In this document: positions 9,141 through 15,706 of the stretch, piece after piece
Layout of the letters: every line of letters begins with the position of its first letter
How positions within the stretch are numbered: position 1 is the stretch's first letter
From: Amoeboradix gromovi
Taxonomy: Eukaryota > Sanchytriomycota > Sanchytriomycetes > Sanchytriales > Sanchytriaceae
DNA length: 15,706 nucleotides
Assembly (NCBI GenBank): GCA_018985225.1
Contig: JADGIF010000183.1
Location: forward strand, 1-15,706
Direction: 5' to 3'
Notes under the pieces: generated by a model
What the model was told of the DNA's origin: nothing
The model's input: the letters and a program-made list of their open reading frames with translations, nothing else
The model's database searches: none
Translations under genes and position numbers: made by a program

Positions 9141-9532
9141 ATGACATTCAGAATGTCAGATTCTAAGGAGGTCAACGATTTCCAGAGGAAAGTAAAATCA
9201 GACAGAGGAAAATACAGCTTTGTTATAAAAAGATTGGAAGCGCAAGTTCCTAAAGTTGAGAGTAAATCTAACAAACAATTGAAAGAAGCTGAAAAATACG
9301 GTAAAAAGGAGTTTCTCTTATCTGCCGCCTTGGTAAGTGTTGTAAATGATAGTATTAACAGTAAAAAATGAATAAAATTTATTTTCCTTAGAACAAGCTC
9401 CAATTAAAACAAAAACTTGAGTTTAAGACCTATTTCTGCAAACTCAAAAAGAACGGCAGCGTTTTTCCACCTCAAATGAAGAACGTTTGTCATATTGAAG
9501 ACCTAGGACAACTCCACAAAGTACGAAAATAG
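9141..9532 (+). CDS. Unknown small basic protein with one clear intron
   Basis: Exon 1 (ATG 9141, or ATG 9153 giving MSDSKEVNDFQRKVKSD) runs to TTG 9330-9332. The intron 9333-9391 is 59 bases with a consensus GTAAGT donor and a TTTTCCTTAG acceptor. Exon 2 (9392-9532) continues NKLQLKQKLEFKTYFCK and ends HKVRK with TAG 9530-9532. The product is about 111 or 107 residues, basic and probably helical (many Lys/Glu, coiled-coil-like KRLEAQVPKVESKSNKQLKE). Unspliced reading would stop at 9371. I do not recognise the family. The exon-intron structure is well supported by the signals and by frame continuity. Confidence 0.65.
9333..9391 (+). other. 59-base spliceosomal intron
   Basis: Perfect GTAAGT donor and pyrimidine-rich TTTTCCTTAG acceptor. 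Removing it fuses two open frames at a codon boundary. TATTAAC at about 9354-9360 is a plausible branch site. This is the most conventional intron in the window and shows that normal-length introns coexist with the ultra-short candidates. Confidence 0.75.
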
Positions 9533-9571
9533 TAATTTTGTCATTAACAACGTAGTTGATACTTATGAATG

Positions 9572-9793
9572 ACATCCTCTTTTGATTAGGCAAAGTGATT
9601 TAACTCAGACTTTATCATATCTTTTCTAAGCTTTAAATCAAGAAATGAGCGTCTTAAAACCTCGTGAACGAATTTACCCTCTAAATCAACGATACCTGTC
9701 AACTGCCAGAATTCATCAATTAAAGGAGTGTTGTTTACTGCAGCTGATTTTAAAATTTTGAGGTGGAGAAAGAGATCGTTCTCAACCAATTTT
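9572..9793 (-). pseudogene. Inverted truncated copy of the Crinkler-like gene
   Basis: Read on the minus strand, this matches 13112-13336 of the Crinkler-like gene with about nine or ten mismatches by eye. It covers the linker between NTPase and nuclease domains (VENDLFLHLK to SELNHFA). The reading frame is kept, but a TAA (TCG in the intact copy) ends it after HFA, and there is no Walker A or nuclease part. It cannot be a working gene. Both ends are abrupt, with unrelated sequence outside. It probably arose by recent local duplication or inversion. Confidence 0.88.
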
Positions 9794-10078
9794 GTGCTAT
9801 CTTGATGGGTTAATAATATTTTGTTCTATTTGAATGGTTAAAAACCTATCTCCAACACAATTGGCCTCAACATAATTCTTGTAAGAACATTATTGGTCAG
9901 CTTAGAAAATCAACACTATAAACATACAGCATAAAATTAAGTTACAAATAAATAATTAATTAACTGGTATTGGATCTAGATTTATCTACACTCGTTTCAA
10001 TTCATTTCAACTCACTGCACTATTGGAACGAGTACGTGTAGAAAGGTATAAAATGACATACGAACCATCTTCTCCACC
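9794..10078. other. A/T-rich spacer between Crinkler fragment and transposase remnant
   Basis: No ORF or RNA gene is visible. TATAAA occurs at about 10048-10053, some 30 bases before the first candidate ATG (10079) of the transposase-like gene, a reasonable TATA position. The rest is A/T-rich with repeated TTCAATTCATTTCAACTCA-like words near 9998-10015. Confidence 0.4.
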
Positions 10079-11240
10079 ATGTCAATTACAAATCCATTTC
10101 ATTCTCAAGAATCAATATTTACACAGTCACTATCACTTACTACATTAGGTTCCACAACACAATAATTACGAGACAATGAACAGGAAGATCAACCTACTGT
10201 CTTTGACAAGTCAAGTTGGCTATAGAAAGTTATCATGTTGCTCTCTTAAATGTCTACAATTAGTTCCACAAGATATTTTAGCTTCCTTCTCAGATAAATT
10301 TCAAGTCCTTACAAAACAGGAACGTGATATTTTCATCAAAGGTCTTCTTGCAGCTTGTGAAGTAACAAGCTTGTCTGTCAATGCTAAGAAACAATTCAAG
10401 TATTATGTTTATCCACTAGGAAAGGTATGTAGGGGTGCTATGACAACCTTACTAACCATCTCTCGTCAGCAATTTCAAAACATCATAAATGATCTAGAAA
10501 CCTTCAAATCTAGACATCATGGTAATTAAGGTAAAGTATTCGATCATGCTTTAACTTCTCAAGAAAAAGCTTGCATCAATGAATGGCTTTTCAACTTTGC
10601 TGAGGTCCATGGTGAACAAAGACCTGGAAGAACTTTTATGTACAAACAGACTAAAAGAACAAGAGACATTGTCCTGCTCTGGCTACCTTCAGACCTTACC
10701 ATTATCAAATTACATCATATTTACTTGACAACTCAAGATGCTATTACCATTGGATTTGAGACTTTTAGAAGGTTGTATCATGATCGTGAGAGTATACGAA
10801 TAAGATTGCCTAGAAGTGACATGTGCGATACATGCACTGAATTCAAAGTGAACTTATTAGCTGATGAACTAGTGGAATCAAGTTTACTAAGTATTACAAA
10901 AGAATTCCAGGATCATCTAGGACAAGCTAAAGTTGCTAGGGTAGATTACAATAATTACAAGACAAGAATTGGAGCAGCTACCCTCTCTTTTGACTATAGT
11001 CAGAATCTATGTCTTCCTCAACTGAAAGATCAACCTTCATAACTCTGGTTATTTTTACAGACTTTCTGAACAAGCGAAAAGGAATCTAGTATTATTTGCA
11101 GATAATTGTCTTGGACAGAATAAGAATAATACTATGCATTTCAACCTGAAGTGTTAGAACCACTTTCTCACAGAGAGAAAGAAAAAGGATTTGGGGAAAG
11201 TTAAGAAATACAAGCCTGAACATTTGAGGGATGCTTTGTG
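10079..11240 (+). pseudogene. Broken transposase-like gene (CxxC / FDYSQN / ADNC-GQNKNN family)
   Basis: Several frames together read like one protein of a transposase-like family with an RNase H-type core that is common in animal and fungal genomes (I think often labelled DUF7869; not checked). In frame 0: GYRKLSCCSLKC, then KSRHHGN, an in-frame TAA (10527-10529), GKVFDHALTSQEKACINEW, RPGRTF, LPRSDMCDTCTEFK (about 10807-10848) and FDYSQNLCLP with a likely catalytic Asp (10989-11018), then TAA 11040. Frame 1 continues SGYFYRLSEQ and ADNCLGQNKNN (11098-11130), likely carrying the second Asp, then TAG 11155 and a last open part ending TGA 11238-11240. The stretch the family has between FDYSQN and ADNC is mostly missing. 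ATG 10079 opens a 28-codon frame that may be the original start. It has stops, frameshifts and a deletion, so it is not functional. Confidence 0.75.
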
Positions 11241-11463
11241 AAGTTGAATGAAATTAAATAAATGATTTTTTACTTTAAATTCAATCGTGTAAAATATTTA
11301 TCTTTGGAATTTTGATAAAAATTGTCTAATCTAGTTTTTACAGAGCATGTCCAATAAAGACACTTCTACCCTAGAAGGATTAAAAATAGATTGATAGTGG
11401 AAAACAAATTTATTATTCAAATTGGTACTTGCCTTTACCCAAATACTTAAAGCTCATAGCTTA
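11241..11463. other. Spacer after the transposase remnant
   Basis: AATAAATG at 11257-11264, 17 bases after the last transposase stop, may be its old polyadenylation signal. TCTAATCTAG followed by TTTTTACAG (about 11322-11341) resembles intron 3' ends and precedes ATG 11346, which gives only 15 codons. No gene is supported. Confidence 0.35.
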
Positions 11464-11536
11464 TGGGACACCAAATATAAAAACTAGACTAACTGGTTTT
11501 TAAAGGTGCACCATACTGAGGAAATGATATCATTAA
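11463..11536 (+). repeat. Dispersed repeat, copy A
   Basis: Matches 15630-15706 in direct orientation from ATGGGACACC to ATCATTAA, with a 3-base length difference (GAG extra in copy B) and a handful of substitutions. The first 31 bases also match the inverted copy at 11831-11861. The frame TNWFLK...EEMISL in copy A and TNSFLKEVLHMEEMLSL in copy B, plus the 3-base indel, suggests a once-coding sequence. Confidence 0.75.
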
Positions 11537-11861
11537 TAAAAGATCTTCTATTATACCAATTTTCTTTCATTACTTTCAATCCCCTCTTCAAAATAAAACT
11601 AGATATGAGGTCTTTGAGCATCTAAGCAAAAGGTGCATTTTCTTAGACGGTACTCTTTTCTAGAGCCATTTTGTAATGCTATACTAACATCATTACTCTT
11701 ATCTATTCTAGTTTCTACATAGTAATAGTGATATTTTATACTCGTCAACTCCGCAACTAGCTGAATGCCCACTCGCCTCTTAAATCCATAAAGTAATAAA
11801 GCTGAAATAATGTTCCAAGTTGTTACAGAAAGTTAGTCCAGTTTTTATATTTGATGTCCCA
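11464..11861. mobile_element. 398-base segment bounded by 31-base inverted repeats
   Basis: The left end 11464-11494 (starts TGGGACACCAAATATAAAAA) and the reverse complement of the right end 11831-11861 match with two mismatches over 31 bases. This is the structure of a small non-autonomous DNA transposon. No clear target-site duplication is visible. The interior has a minus-strand open stretch (about 11793-11602: YGFKRRVGIQLVAELTS up to RLRKCTFC) that may be transposase-derived. A related copy of the left end, extended to 74-77 bases, lies at 15630-15706. The alternative is that the two ends are degraded copies of one coding repeat lying in opposite orientation by chance. Confidence 0.5.
11831..11861 (-). 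repeat. Dispersed repeat, inverted copy C (31 bases)
   Basis: The reverse complement reads TGGGACATCAAATATAAAAA and continues to GACTAACT, differing from copy A at two positions (C to T, A to G). At the second one, copies A and B have an in-frame TAG where this copy has TGG (reading WDIKYKNWTN). Confidence 0.75.
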
Positions 11862-12293
11862 AATGTGTATTTTCGCTCCGCTGAAACCTTTACTTCGTGA
11901 ACTTAACAACATCGAAAGTAATGGTTTTCTAGACGCCCAGAGGGCAAGGCGTATATTGGTCAAATATGTGATCATATCTACTGAAATTTTAGTGTATTCT
12001 CTAACTTCTTTCTATCTCTTGGTTCTCGAGTAAAAAAAGATCATAAAGATTGTCTAAAATTCTTTCCAGAGATAGATCTAGTGCATTTTGTATTTCTTTG
12101 CTACTAGATACCTTAAATATCTAATTTGTTAAACTTGTAGAGAATGTTTGTTCAGATGTCTATCTGAGTAGTTAAAGTTTATTGGGGTTTCAAGCTAAAA
12201 GTGAATGTTTTACTATATTCTCAAATAGCATTCGAACGGCGAGGCTGCATAGGCACCTCCAACACTGGAAAAAATTCGATCCCGTTGTTTTCA
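11862..12293. other. Upstream region of the Crinkler-like gene
   Basis: No supported gene. A plus-strand ORF of 60 codons ends at 12033 (RARRILVKYVIISTEIL) but has only an ATG inside the repeat, and the minus strand is also open there, so neither is convincing. The frame of the Crinkler gene is open upstream of its first ATG back to 12168, so a 5' exon or a start further upstream is possible. Confidence 0.35.
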
Positions 12294-13814
12294 ATGGGTA
12301 GAATTAAAAAGAAACCAAAATTGAATGAGCTAAAAGACATGATTCAGAATTGGAACATGGATGCTATATATGAGTTAGATAACAAGAAGATGATTATTAG
12401 AATGCCTAATACGATTAAAGAAGCAATTGATAAACATCCCCATGAGCTGGAAAAGAATGTCAAGGTGGTTTATGGTACTTGGAAGATAGGCAAGTCGACT
12501 GTATTGAAGCAAAGCTGTGAATATGCCTTGTCAAAAGAGTTCATAGTACTTTATGTAAACAACGATTATAATCAACATGAAGGTTATTCTGACTTTGAAG
12601 AGATGAACAGAACCTATTTGGATAAAGTTAAGTCTGAAATTGCTAAAGGTGTAGAAACCGATCAGTCTTTTATCAAGTACTTCTCAAGTCTATCTACAGC
12701 CAAGACATTGGAAGAGATTACAAACGTATTGTTCGGATTATCCCTCTACAACGATGTAGCCTTCATTTTAGATAGATGGGATTCGGTACCAGAGACATTC
12801 AGAAATCTTTATGGTGCAAAAAGAGAACGAATACTTTACATAGTCGCTGGAACTGGATCCTGGGACCCTAAACATGATATTAAACGCTTTAATAACAATG
12901 AACATAAGAAAGTAGAGTTCATCTGCTTATCTAAAGCAACTGCTGATAACATAAAAGTCTTGGGCATTGATTCTAAGGTATTACCAGAAGCTCTTTTAAG
13001 AATCTCCAACGGTATTATTGGACTTGTTCGTGAATTTGATGGCTGCCATACTGAGGATGAATGTAATAACAAACTTGAGCTATTATTTAGTGATAAATCC
13101 TGTCATTTGTACAAAAAATTGGTTGAGAACGATCTCTTTCTCCACCTCAAAATTTTAAAAATAGGTGCAGTAAACAATACTTCTTTAATTGATGAATTCT
13201 GGCAGTTGACAGGTATCGTTGATTTAGAGGGTAAATTCGTTCACGAGGTTTTAAGACGCTCATTTCTTGATTTAAAGCTTAGAAAAGATATGATAAAGTC
13301 TGAGTTGAATCACTTTGCCTCGTCAAAAGAGGATGTGTTTGAGGATTATTGCTGTTTTGTTTTCCAAAATTCTAAAACACACGTAGTACATGATCATATT
13401 CAAAAAAAGGAGACTATAACATATGTTACATTAGAATGGGACTCATTTGCAGCGTATACAGGTCAGTCCAAAGTAAGAAATGTGATGTATCGATGTTGGA
13501 CAGGTTTCCCCACTTTTGATTTCTTTGTAATTAACGGAGATATCATTTATGGGATTCAAGTATCAGTAACTTCAACAAGAGAACTGCATGACAAGTCAAA
13601 ATCAGTGTCAGACATGATCAAAAGAGCACAAGAGGAAATATTAAAGAATACTAATGCAAAAGTCATAAAATACGTTTATTTGTCACCTTCCCAGAGTCAT
13701 TTGCCATCTAAATCTAAGCGAGATCACTACGTCCCTGAATCTGCACCTGAATATTTAAAAATTGATGAATTGTTATATGACGAATTAATTTTGAAGTTGG
13801 CAATGAAAAAATAG
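12294..13814 (+). CDS. Crinkler-like effector: P-loop NTPase plus nuclease-like domain
   Basis: A 506-residue protein from ATG 12294. An N-terminal basic stretch (MGRIKKKPKLNELKD) is followed by a STAND/AAA-like P-loop domain: Walker A GTWKIGKST at residues 61-69, Walker B-like FILDRWD at 157-163 and sensor-like AGTGSW at 185-190. After a linker (about 275-345), the C-terminal domain has FPTFDFFVINGD (405-416) and GIQVSVTS (420-427), the layout of the PD-(D/E)xK-type nuclease fold in Crinkler effectors, with Gln-x-Ser in place of Glu-x-Lys. In this family the NTPase and nuclease modules are thought to come from transposons; members act as secreted or nuclear effectors in oomycetes, chytrids and Rozella. 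No signal peptide or ubiquitin-like header is visible, unless it lies in an unseen 5' exon. Neighbours are transposon debris and an inverted partial copy. Confidence 0.8.
   Translation: MGRIKKKPKLNELKDMIQNWNMDAIYELDNKKMIIRMPNTIKEAIDKHPHELEKNVKVVYGTWKIGKSTVLKQSCEYALSKEFIVLYVNNDYNQHEGYSDFEEMNRTYLDKVKSEIAKGVETDQSFIKYFSSLSTAKTLEEITNVLFGLSLYNDVAFILDRWDSVPETFRNLYGAKRERILYIVAGTGSWDPKHDIKRFNNNEHKKVEFICLSKATADNIKVLGIDSKVLPEALLRISNGIIGLVREFDGCHTEDECNNKLELLFSDKSCHLYKKLVENDLFLHLKILKIGAVNNTSLIDEFWQLTGIVDLEGKFVHEVLRRSFLDLKLRKDMIKSELNHFASSKEDVFEDYCCFVFQNSKTHVVHDHIQKKETITYVTLEWDSFAAYTGQSKVRNVMYRCWTGFPTFDFFVINGDIIYGIQVSVTSTRELHDKSKSVSDMIKRAQEEILKNTNAKVIKYVYLSPSQSHLPSKSKRDHYVPESAPEYLKIDELLYDELILKLAMKK
13112..13336 (+). 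repeat. Part of the Crinkler-like gene duplicated in inverted form at 9572-9793
   Basis: About 225 bases inside the intact gene, encoding the linker between NTPase and nuclease domains. It matches the reverse complement of 9572-9793 at roughly 95%. The two arms bracket the transposase remnant and the inverted-repeat element. Confidence 0.88.
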
Positions 13815-13978
13815 TAAAATTAATATCGCACATAATGAATAAACAAGTTTACTTTAAAACCAGTTATTAGTTTTATTAATTGCAGGTAAACTGTCAGTAA
13901 TGGCAGCGCAGTTTCTGAATAAATGAAGACAATTCAAATTCCAACAATACCTAGTTATATCTGTACTATACTACACAG

Positions 13979-14340
13979 TATCCTGAATGGCAGATCCAAG
14001 GCATCAGCGTGTTGAAGGAGACATACAAAAACGGGGAGTTCGATAATTCAGAATCGGCGTTGCTGGGTAAAAGAGGAATGCTGAAAAACAAGAGAATGAT
14101 GCCATTTGTTCAGCAAATAAAGGTGGTCTAACACTAATGTAGCAGAGTGTGAGAGAACATGGTATAGCAATGTTTGAGAGACAGCTGCTGTTTGATGAGG
14201 CAAAGCTGTTGACAGATTGCAAAGAGCTGATTATGAAATCTTTAGGATGTAGCAGTATTGAAATCCTTGACCGATCAGATGATAGGAGAATGGAATCTGC
14301 GCTGCCGGGACAGCCTAGCAGTAAAATTGTAGACGAATAA
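13979..14340 (+). pseudogene. LARS1: C-terminal fragment of a cytosolic-type leucyl-tRNA synthetase
   Basis: The peptide reads YPEWQIQGISVLKETYKNGE, then MMPFVQQIK, then QSVREHGIAMFERQLLFDEA and ALPGQPS, which matches the end of eukaryotic/archaeal LeuRS: PEWQ, MPFVxxIK, the Leu-rich LLFDE helix and PGxPS. The roughly 1,000 residues of catalytic and editing domains that should precede it are absent; the Crinkler gene ends 165 bases upstream. An in-frame TAG at 13952-13954 closes the frame on the left. CTACACAG just before TAT 13979 could be an old splice acceptor. It is therefore an isolated gene end, from duplication, transposition or assembly error. The reading frame is well kept apart from the 20-base interruption 14123-14142. 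The stop TAA 14338-14340 lies in AATAAATG. Confidence 0.75.
14123..14142 (+). other. Candidate 20-base intron in the LeuRS fragment
   Basis: GTGGTCTAACACTAATGTAG interrupts MMPFVQQIK / QSVREHG exactly between codons. Left in, it gives an immediate TAA and a frame change; removed, the LeuRS-like sequence is continuous. The 3' part ACACTAATGTAG resembles the ACATTAATCTAG end of the 19-base UGGT segment. Use of the next CAG as acceptor (23 bases) keeps the frame too. If the fragment is dead, a 20-base insertion is the alternative. Confidence 0.55.
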
Positions 14341-14619
14341 ATGTGCACCATGAGTACTTTCATAGTGCATATGAAATCATAGCGAGGGTATATGAACGTG
14401 GGATTAGCTAGGCTCAACAACAACAAAACGAGGAAGTACGAGGACTATTGCAGAGTTTCTGTAGAATTGAATTTAAGATACAGTGACATATGCCGAGTAT
14501 ACAAGAGAGACTGTCTCATGTCTGGGTGTACTTTTTGGGCGGACAAGGAAGATCTCTCTATTGCCTCGGTGTTCCACTTATGTGTGCTGCAAAAATTGCT
14601 AAATATCATCAAATTTCAT

Positions 14620-15375
14620 TTATTCTGTCAAACTTGCAATAGATGTATAGCTTGAGACTCCAGCACCAACAACATTAAAACTGTCCATAGAAACTGATAC
14701 AAACGGGCCTTCTGTAGCTTTGGTAGTTTTAGCATCAAAGAAATTCTTGAAACAAGAAATTGCTCCTTTGCTGGTCAACACACAAATTTCTTGACCTCTT
14801 ACATCTACTTCTTTGAATACTGGGTTTCCGATCTTCCTCCAAAAGGGTTGGATTTCATTGAATGTTGTACTGCAGTACAGCTCGAACCCCAAGTTCGTGC
14901 CGCAAGCAATTCTACCTGATATAGAAATCTGGGTTAGCTTGGTCCCTTTCTTAATAACCCAGTCAGTTTTGGGATCGCTAACAAAACGATTGAATGAGGT
15001 GCATGCGACAACTCCCTGATAGCTTGTCTTACAGAGCGTGTCGGCATCGAGATACACCTTATAAATACCAACATCGTCGGATGCGACCCATTTTACTGTA
15101 TCAGCCGATATGTCGGTTGTACAAGCCACGTGGCCATCAAGGGTCTTATCGGGATTATAGGTCACACCGCAAGCTTTATTTCCATATAATGAAATGTTTT
15201 TGAGAGAGCCGGTCTTCTTCGTTTTTATGTCTTCTGGTTGACCAGTGATCCAACAGTATACTTCTGAAGAAGCTGTTGTACCGCAGGTTTTACGACCGGA
15301 TATAGAGACTTGCGCTGCAAGGATGTATTCGTTTGTCTTGAATTCCAAAGCTGTTGCTAATGCTGTAAAGATCAT
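14620..15375 (-). CDS. Putative secreted Cys-rich tandem-repeat (RCC1/tectonin-like) protein
   Basis: From ATG 15375 the protein has 251 residues. It starts MIFTALATALEF, a short signal-peptide-like segment. Then come about six units of roughly 40 residues: VSISGRKTCGTT...VYCW, ISLYGNKACGVT...VACT, VYLDADTLCKTS...VACT, ISISGRIACGTN...LYCS, VDVRGQEICVLT...ISCF and a degenerate VSMDSFNVVGAG. The pattern (ISxSGxxxCGxT, then xVxC) recalls RCC1-type or tectonin beta-propeller blades, where paired cysteines may form disulphides in secreted forms. GTG 15381 is not a credible start. The stop TAA lies in AATAAATG on the minus strand (14624-14617). The function is unknown; a lectin-like or surface role is possible. 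Located beside the effector gene. Confidence 0.65.
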   Translation of the reverse strand: MIFTALATALEFKTNEYILAAQVSISGRKTCGTTASSEVYCWITGQPEDIKTKKTGSLKNISLYGNKACGVTYNPDKTLDGHVACTTDISADTVKWVASDDVGIYKVYLDADTLCKTSYQGVVACTSFNRFVSDPKTDWVIKKGTKLTQISISGRIACGTNLGFELYCSTTFNEIQPFWRKIGNPVFKEVDVRGQEICVLTSKGAISCFKNFFDAKTTKATEGPFVSVSMDSFNVVGAGVSSYTSIASLTE

Positions 15376-15530
15376 TGACACGAATGCATGTCCCGTCTTT
15401 TATAACTAAAAATAAATGAAACAGGTGCAAGCTGAGTTCTGATAGAGTGAATTCATATGGTAAATATTTTACGCAAATGATATCAAGCTTGCATACCTGA
15501 TAATAAATTGACTTGAATTTGAGTTTTCAG

Positions 15531-15706
15531 ATGCAAACAATAGAGGACATTTCAACTTTCTTTGAAGCAATCTACCAAAATCCAGCAATTGAAAAGAGAT
15601 TCCTGACTCCGTGAGTTTATAATGTGCAAATGGGACACCAAATATAAAAACTAGACTAACTCGTTTTTAAAGGAGGTGCTCCATATGGAGGAAATGCTAT
15701 CATTAA
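15531..15706 (+). mobile_element. 5' part of a possible transposase gene with repeat copy B, cut by the window edge
   Basis: ATG 15531 opens MQTIEDISTFFEAIYQNPAI up to TGA 15612-15614. A GTGAGT donor starts at 15611. The rest, 15630-15706, is copy B of the dispersed repeat, which continues past the window. If an intron 15611-15672 (ending TTTTTAAAG) is removed, the frame reads PRCSIWRKC, a C-x-x-W-x-K-C arrangement like the zinc ribbon in ISXO2/Merlin-type transposases. That reading then meets TAA at the very end. The name is a guess from the pattern; the repeat relationship is directly visible. Confidence 0.35.

Noticed and set aside
11851-12033. Plus-strand ORF of 60 codons before the Crinkler gene
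   Set aside because: It starts inside the repeat, the opposite strand is equally open, and no family is recognised.
458-13893. GCAGGTAAACT at about 458 and 13882, similar to GCAGGTGAACT at 3018
   Set aside because: Short shared word that may reflect splice-site-like composition; the flanks are unrelated.
14004-14426. Minus-strand ORF of 140 codons
   Set aside because: It is antisense to the LeuRS fragment, whose motifs are recognisable on the plus strand; no family signal on the minus strand.
14392-14655. Plus-strand ORF of 87 codons from ATG 14392
   Set aside because: No recognisable domain, it overlaps the 3' end of the secreted repeat gene, and the C/Y/R-rich composition looks non-coding. 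A rival frame here could also be joined by a 24-base GT-AG segment, so nothing is firm.
1-15706. CRISPR arrays, bacterial operons, tRNA or rRNA genes
   Set aside because: No regular short repeats, no ribosome-binding-site pattern and no tRNA cloverleaf or rRNA sequence were seen; the gene content is eukaryotic.

Overview
The window looks like nuclear DNA from a small, AT-rich, gene-dense fungus-like eukaryote. Evidence: a UDP-glucose:glycoprotein glucosyltransferase with a C-terminal KDEL, a Lunapark ER-shaping protein, a Cwc21-type spliceosome protein, a likely mitochondrial ATP synthase subunit h, GT-AG introns and AATAAA signals at gene ends. A Crinkler-like NTPase-nuclease effector and a fungal-type pantothenate gene make an early-diverging fungus such as Rozella (Cryptomycota) my best guess. 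That placement is inference; no marker gene proves it.

Layout. Positions 1-991 hold no clear intact gene: a possible 3' end of a gene entering from the left (1-98) and a candidate small spliced ORF (484-621). panB lies at 992-1774 (+). Positions 1866-2690 hold an unresolved, probably multi-exon or decayed minus-strand locus. A likely atp14 (2720-2920) is followed almost without gap by the UGGT gene (to 6544), whose reading frame changes at 4929-4947 across a 19-base GT-AG segment. A small candidate spliced gene (6553-6854) follows. Then come the minus-strand genes LNP1-like (6975-7820) and CWC21-like (7906-8541), a divergent K/Q-rich gene (8574-9091) and an unknown intron-containing gene (9141-9532).

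From about 9570 the character changes. There is an inverted fragment of the Crinkler gene (9572-9793), a broken transposase-like gene (10079-11240), a 398-base segment bounded by inverted repeats (11464-11861), and then the intact Crinkler-like gene (12294-13814). Just behind it is an isolated C-terminal piece of a eukaryotic leucyl-tRNA synthetase (13979-14340), containing a 20-base interruption that looks like an intron. A putative secreted repeat protein (14620-15375, minus) and the start of another repeat or transposon copy (15531 to the end) close the window.

The left part is compact housekeeping: ER glycoprotein quality control and ER shape, splicing, mitochondrial ATP synthesis and vitamin B5 synthesis. 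The right part is a dynamic effector and transposon region. The most interesting signals are the ultra-short intron candidates of 19 and 20 bases, which share the 3' end ACA(Y)TAAT(S)TAG, the stop codons embedded in AATAAA, and a Crinkler effector with an inverted partial copy beside transposon debris.
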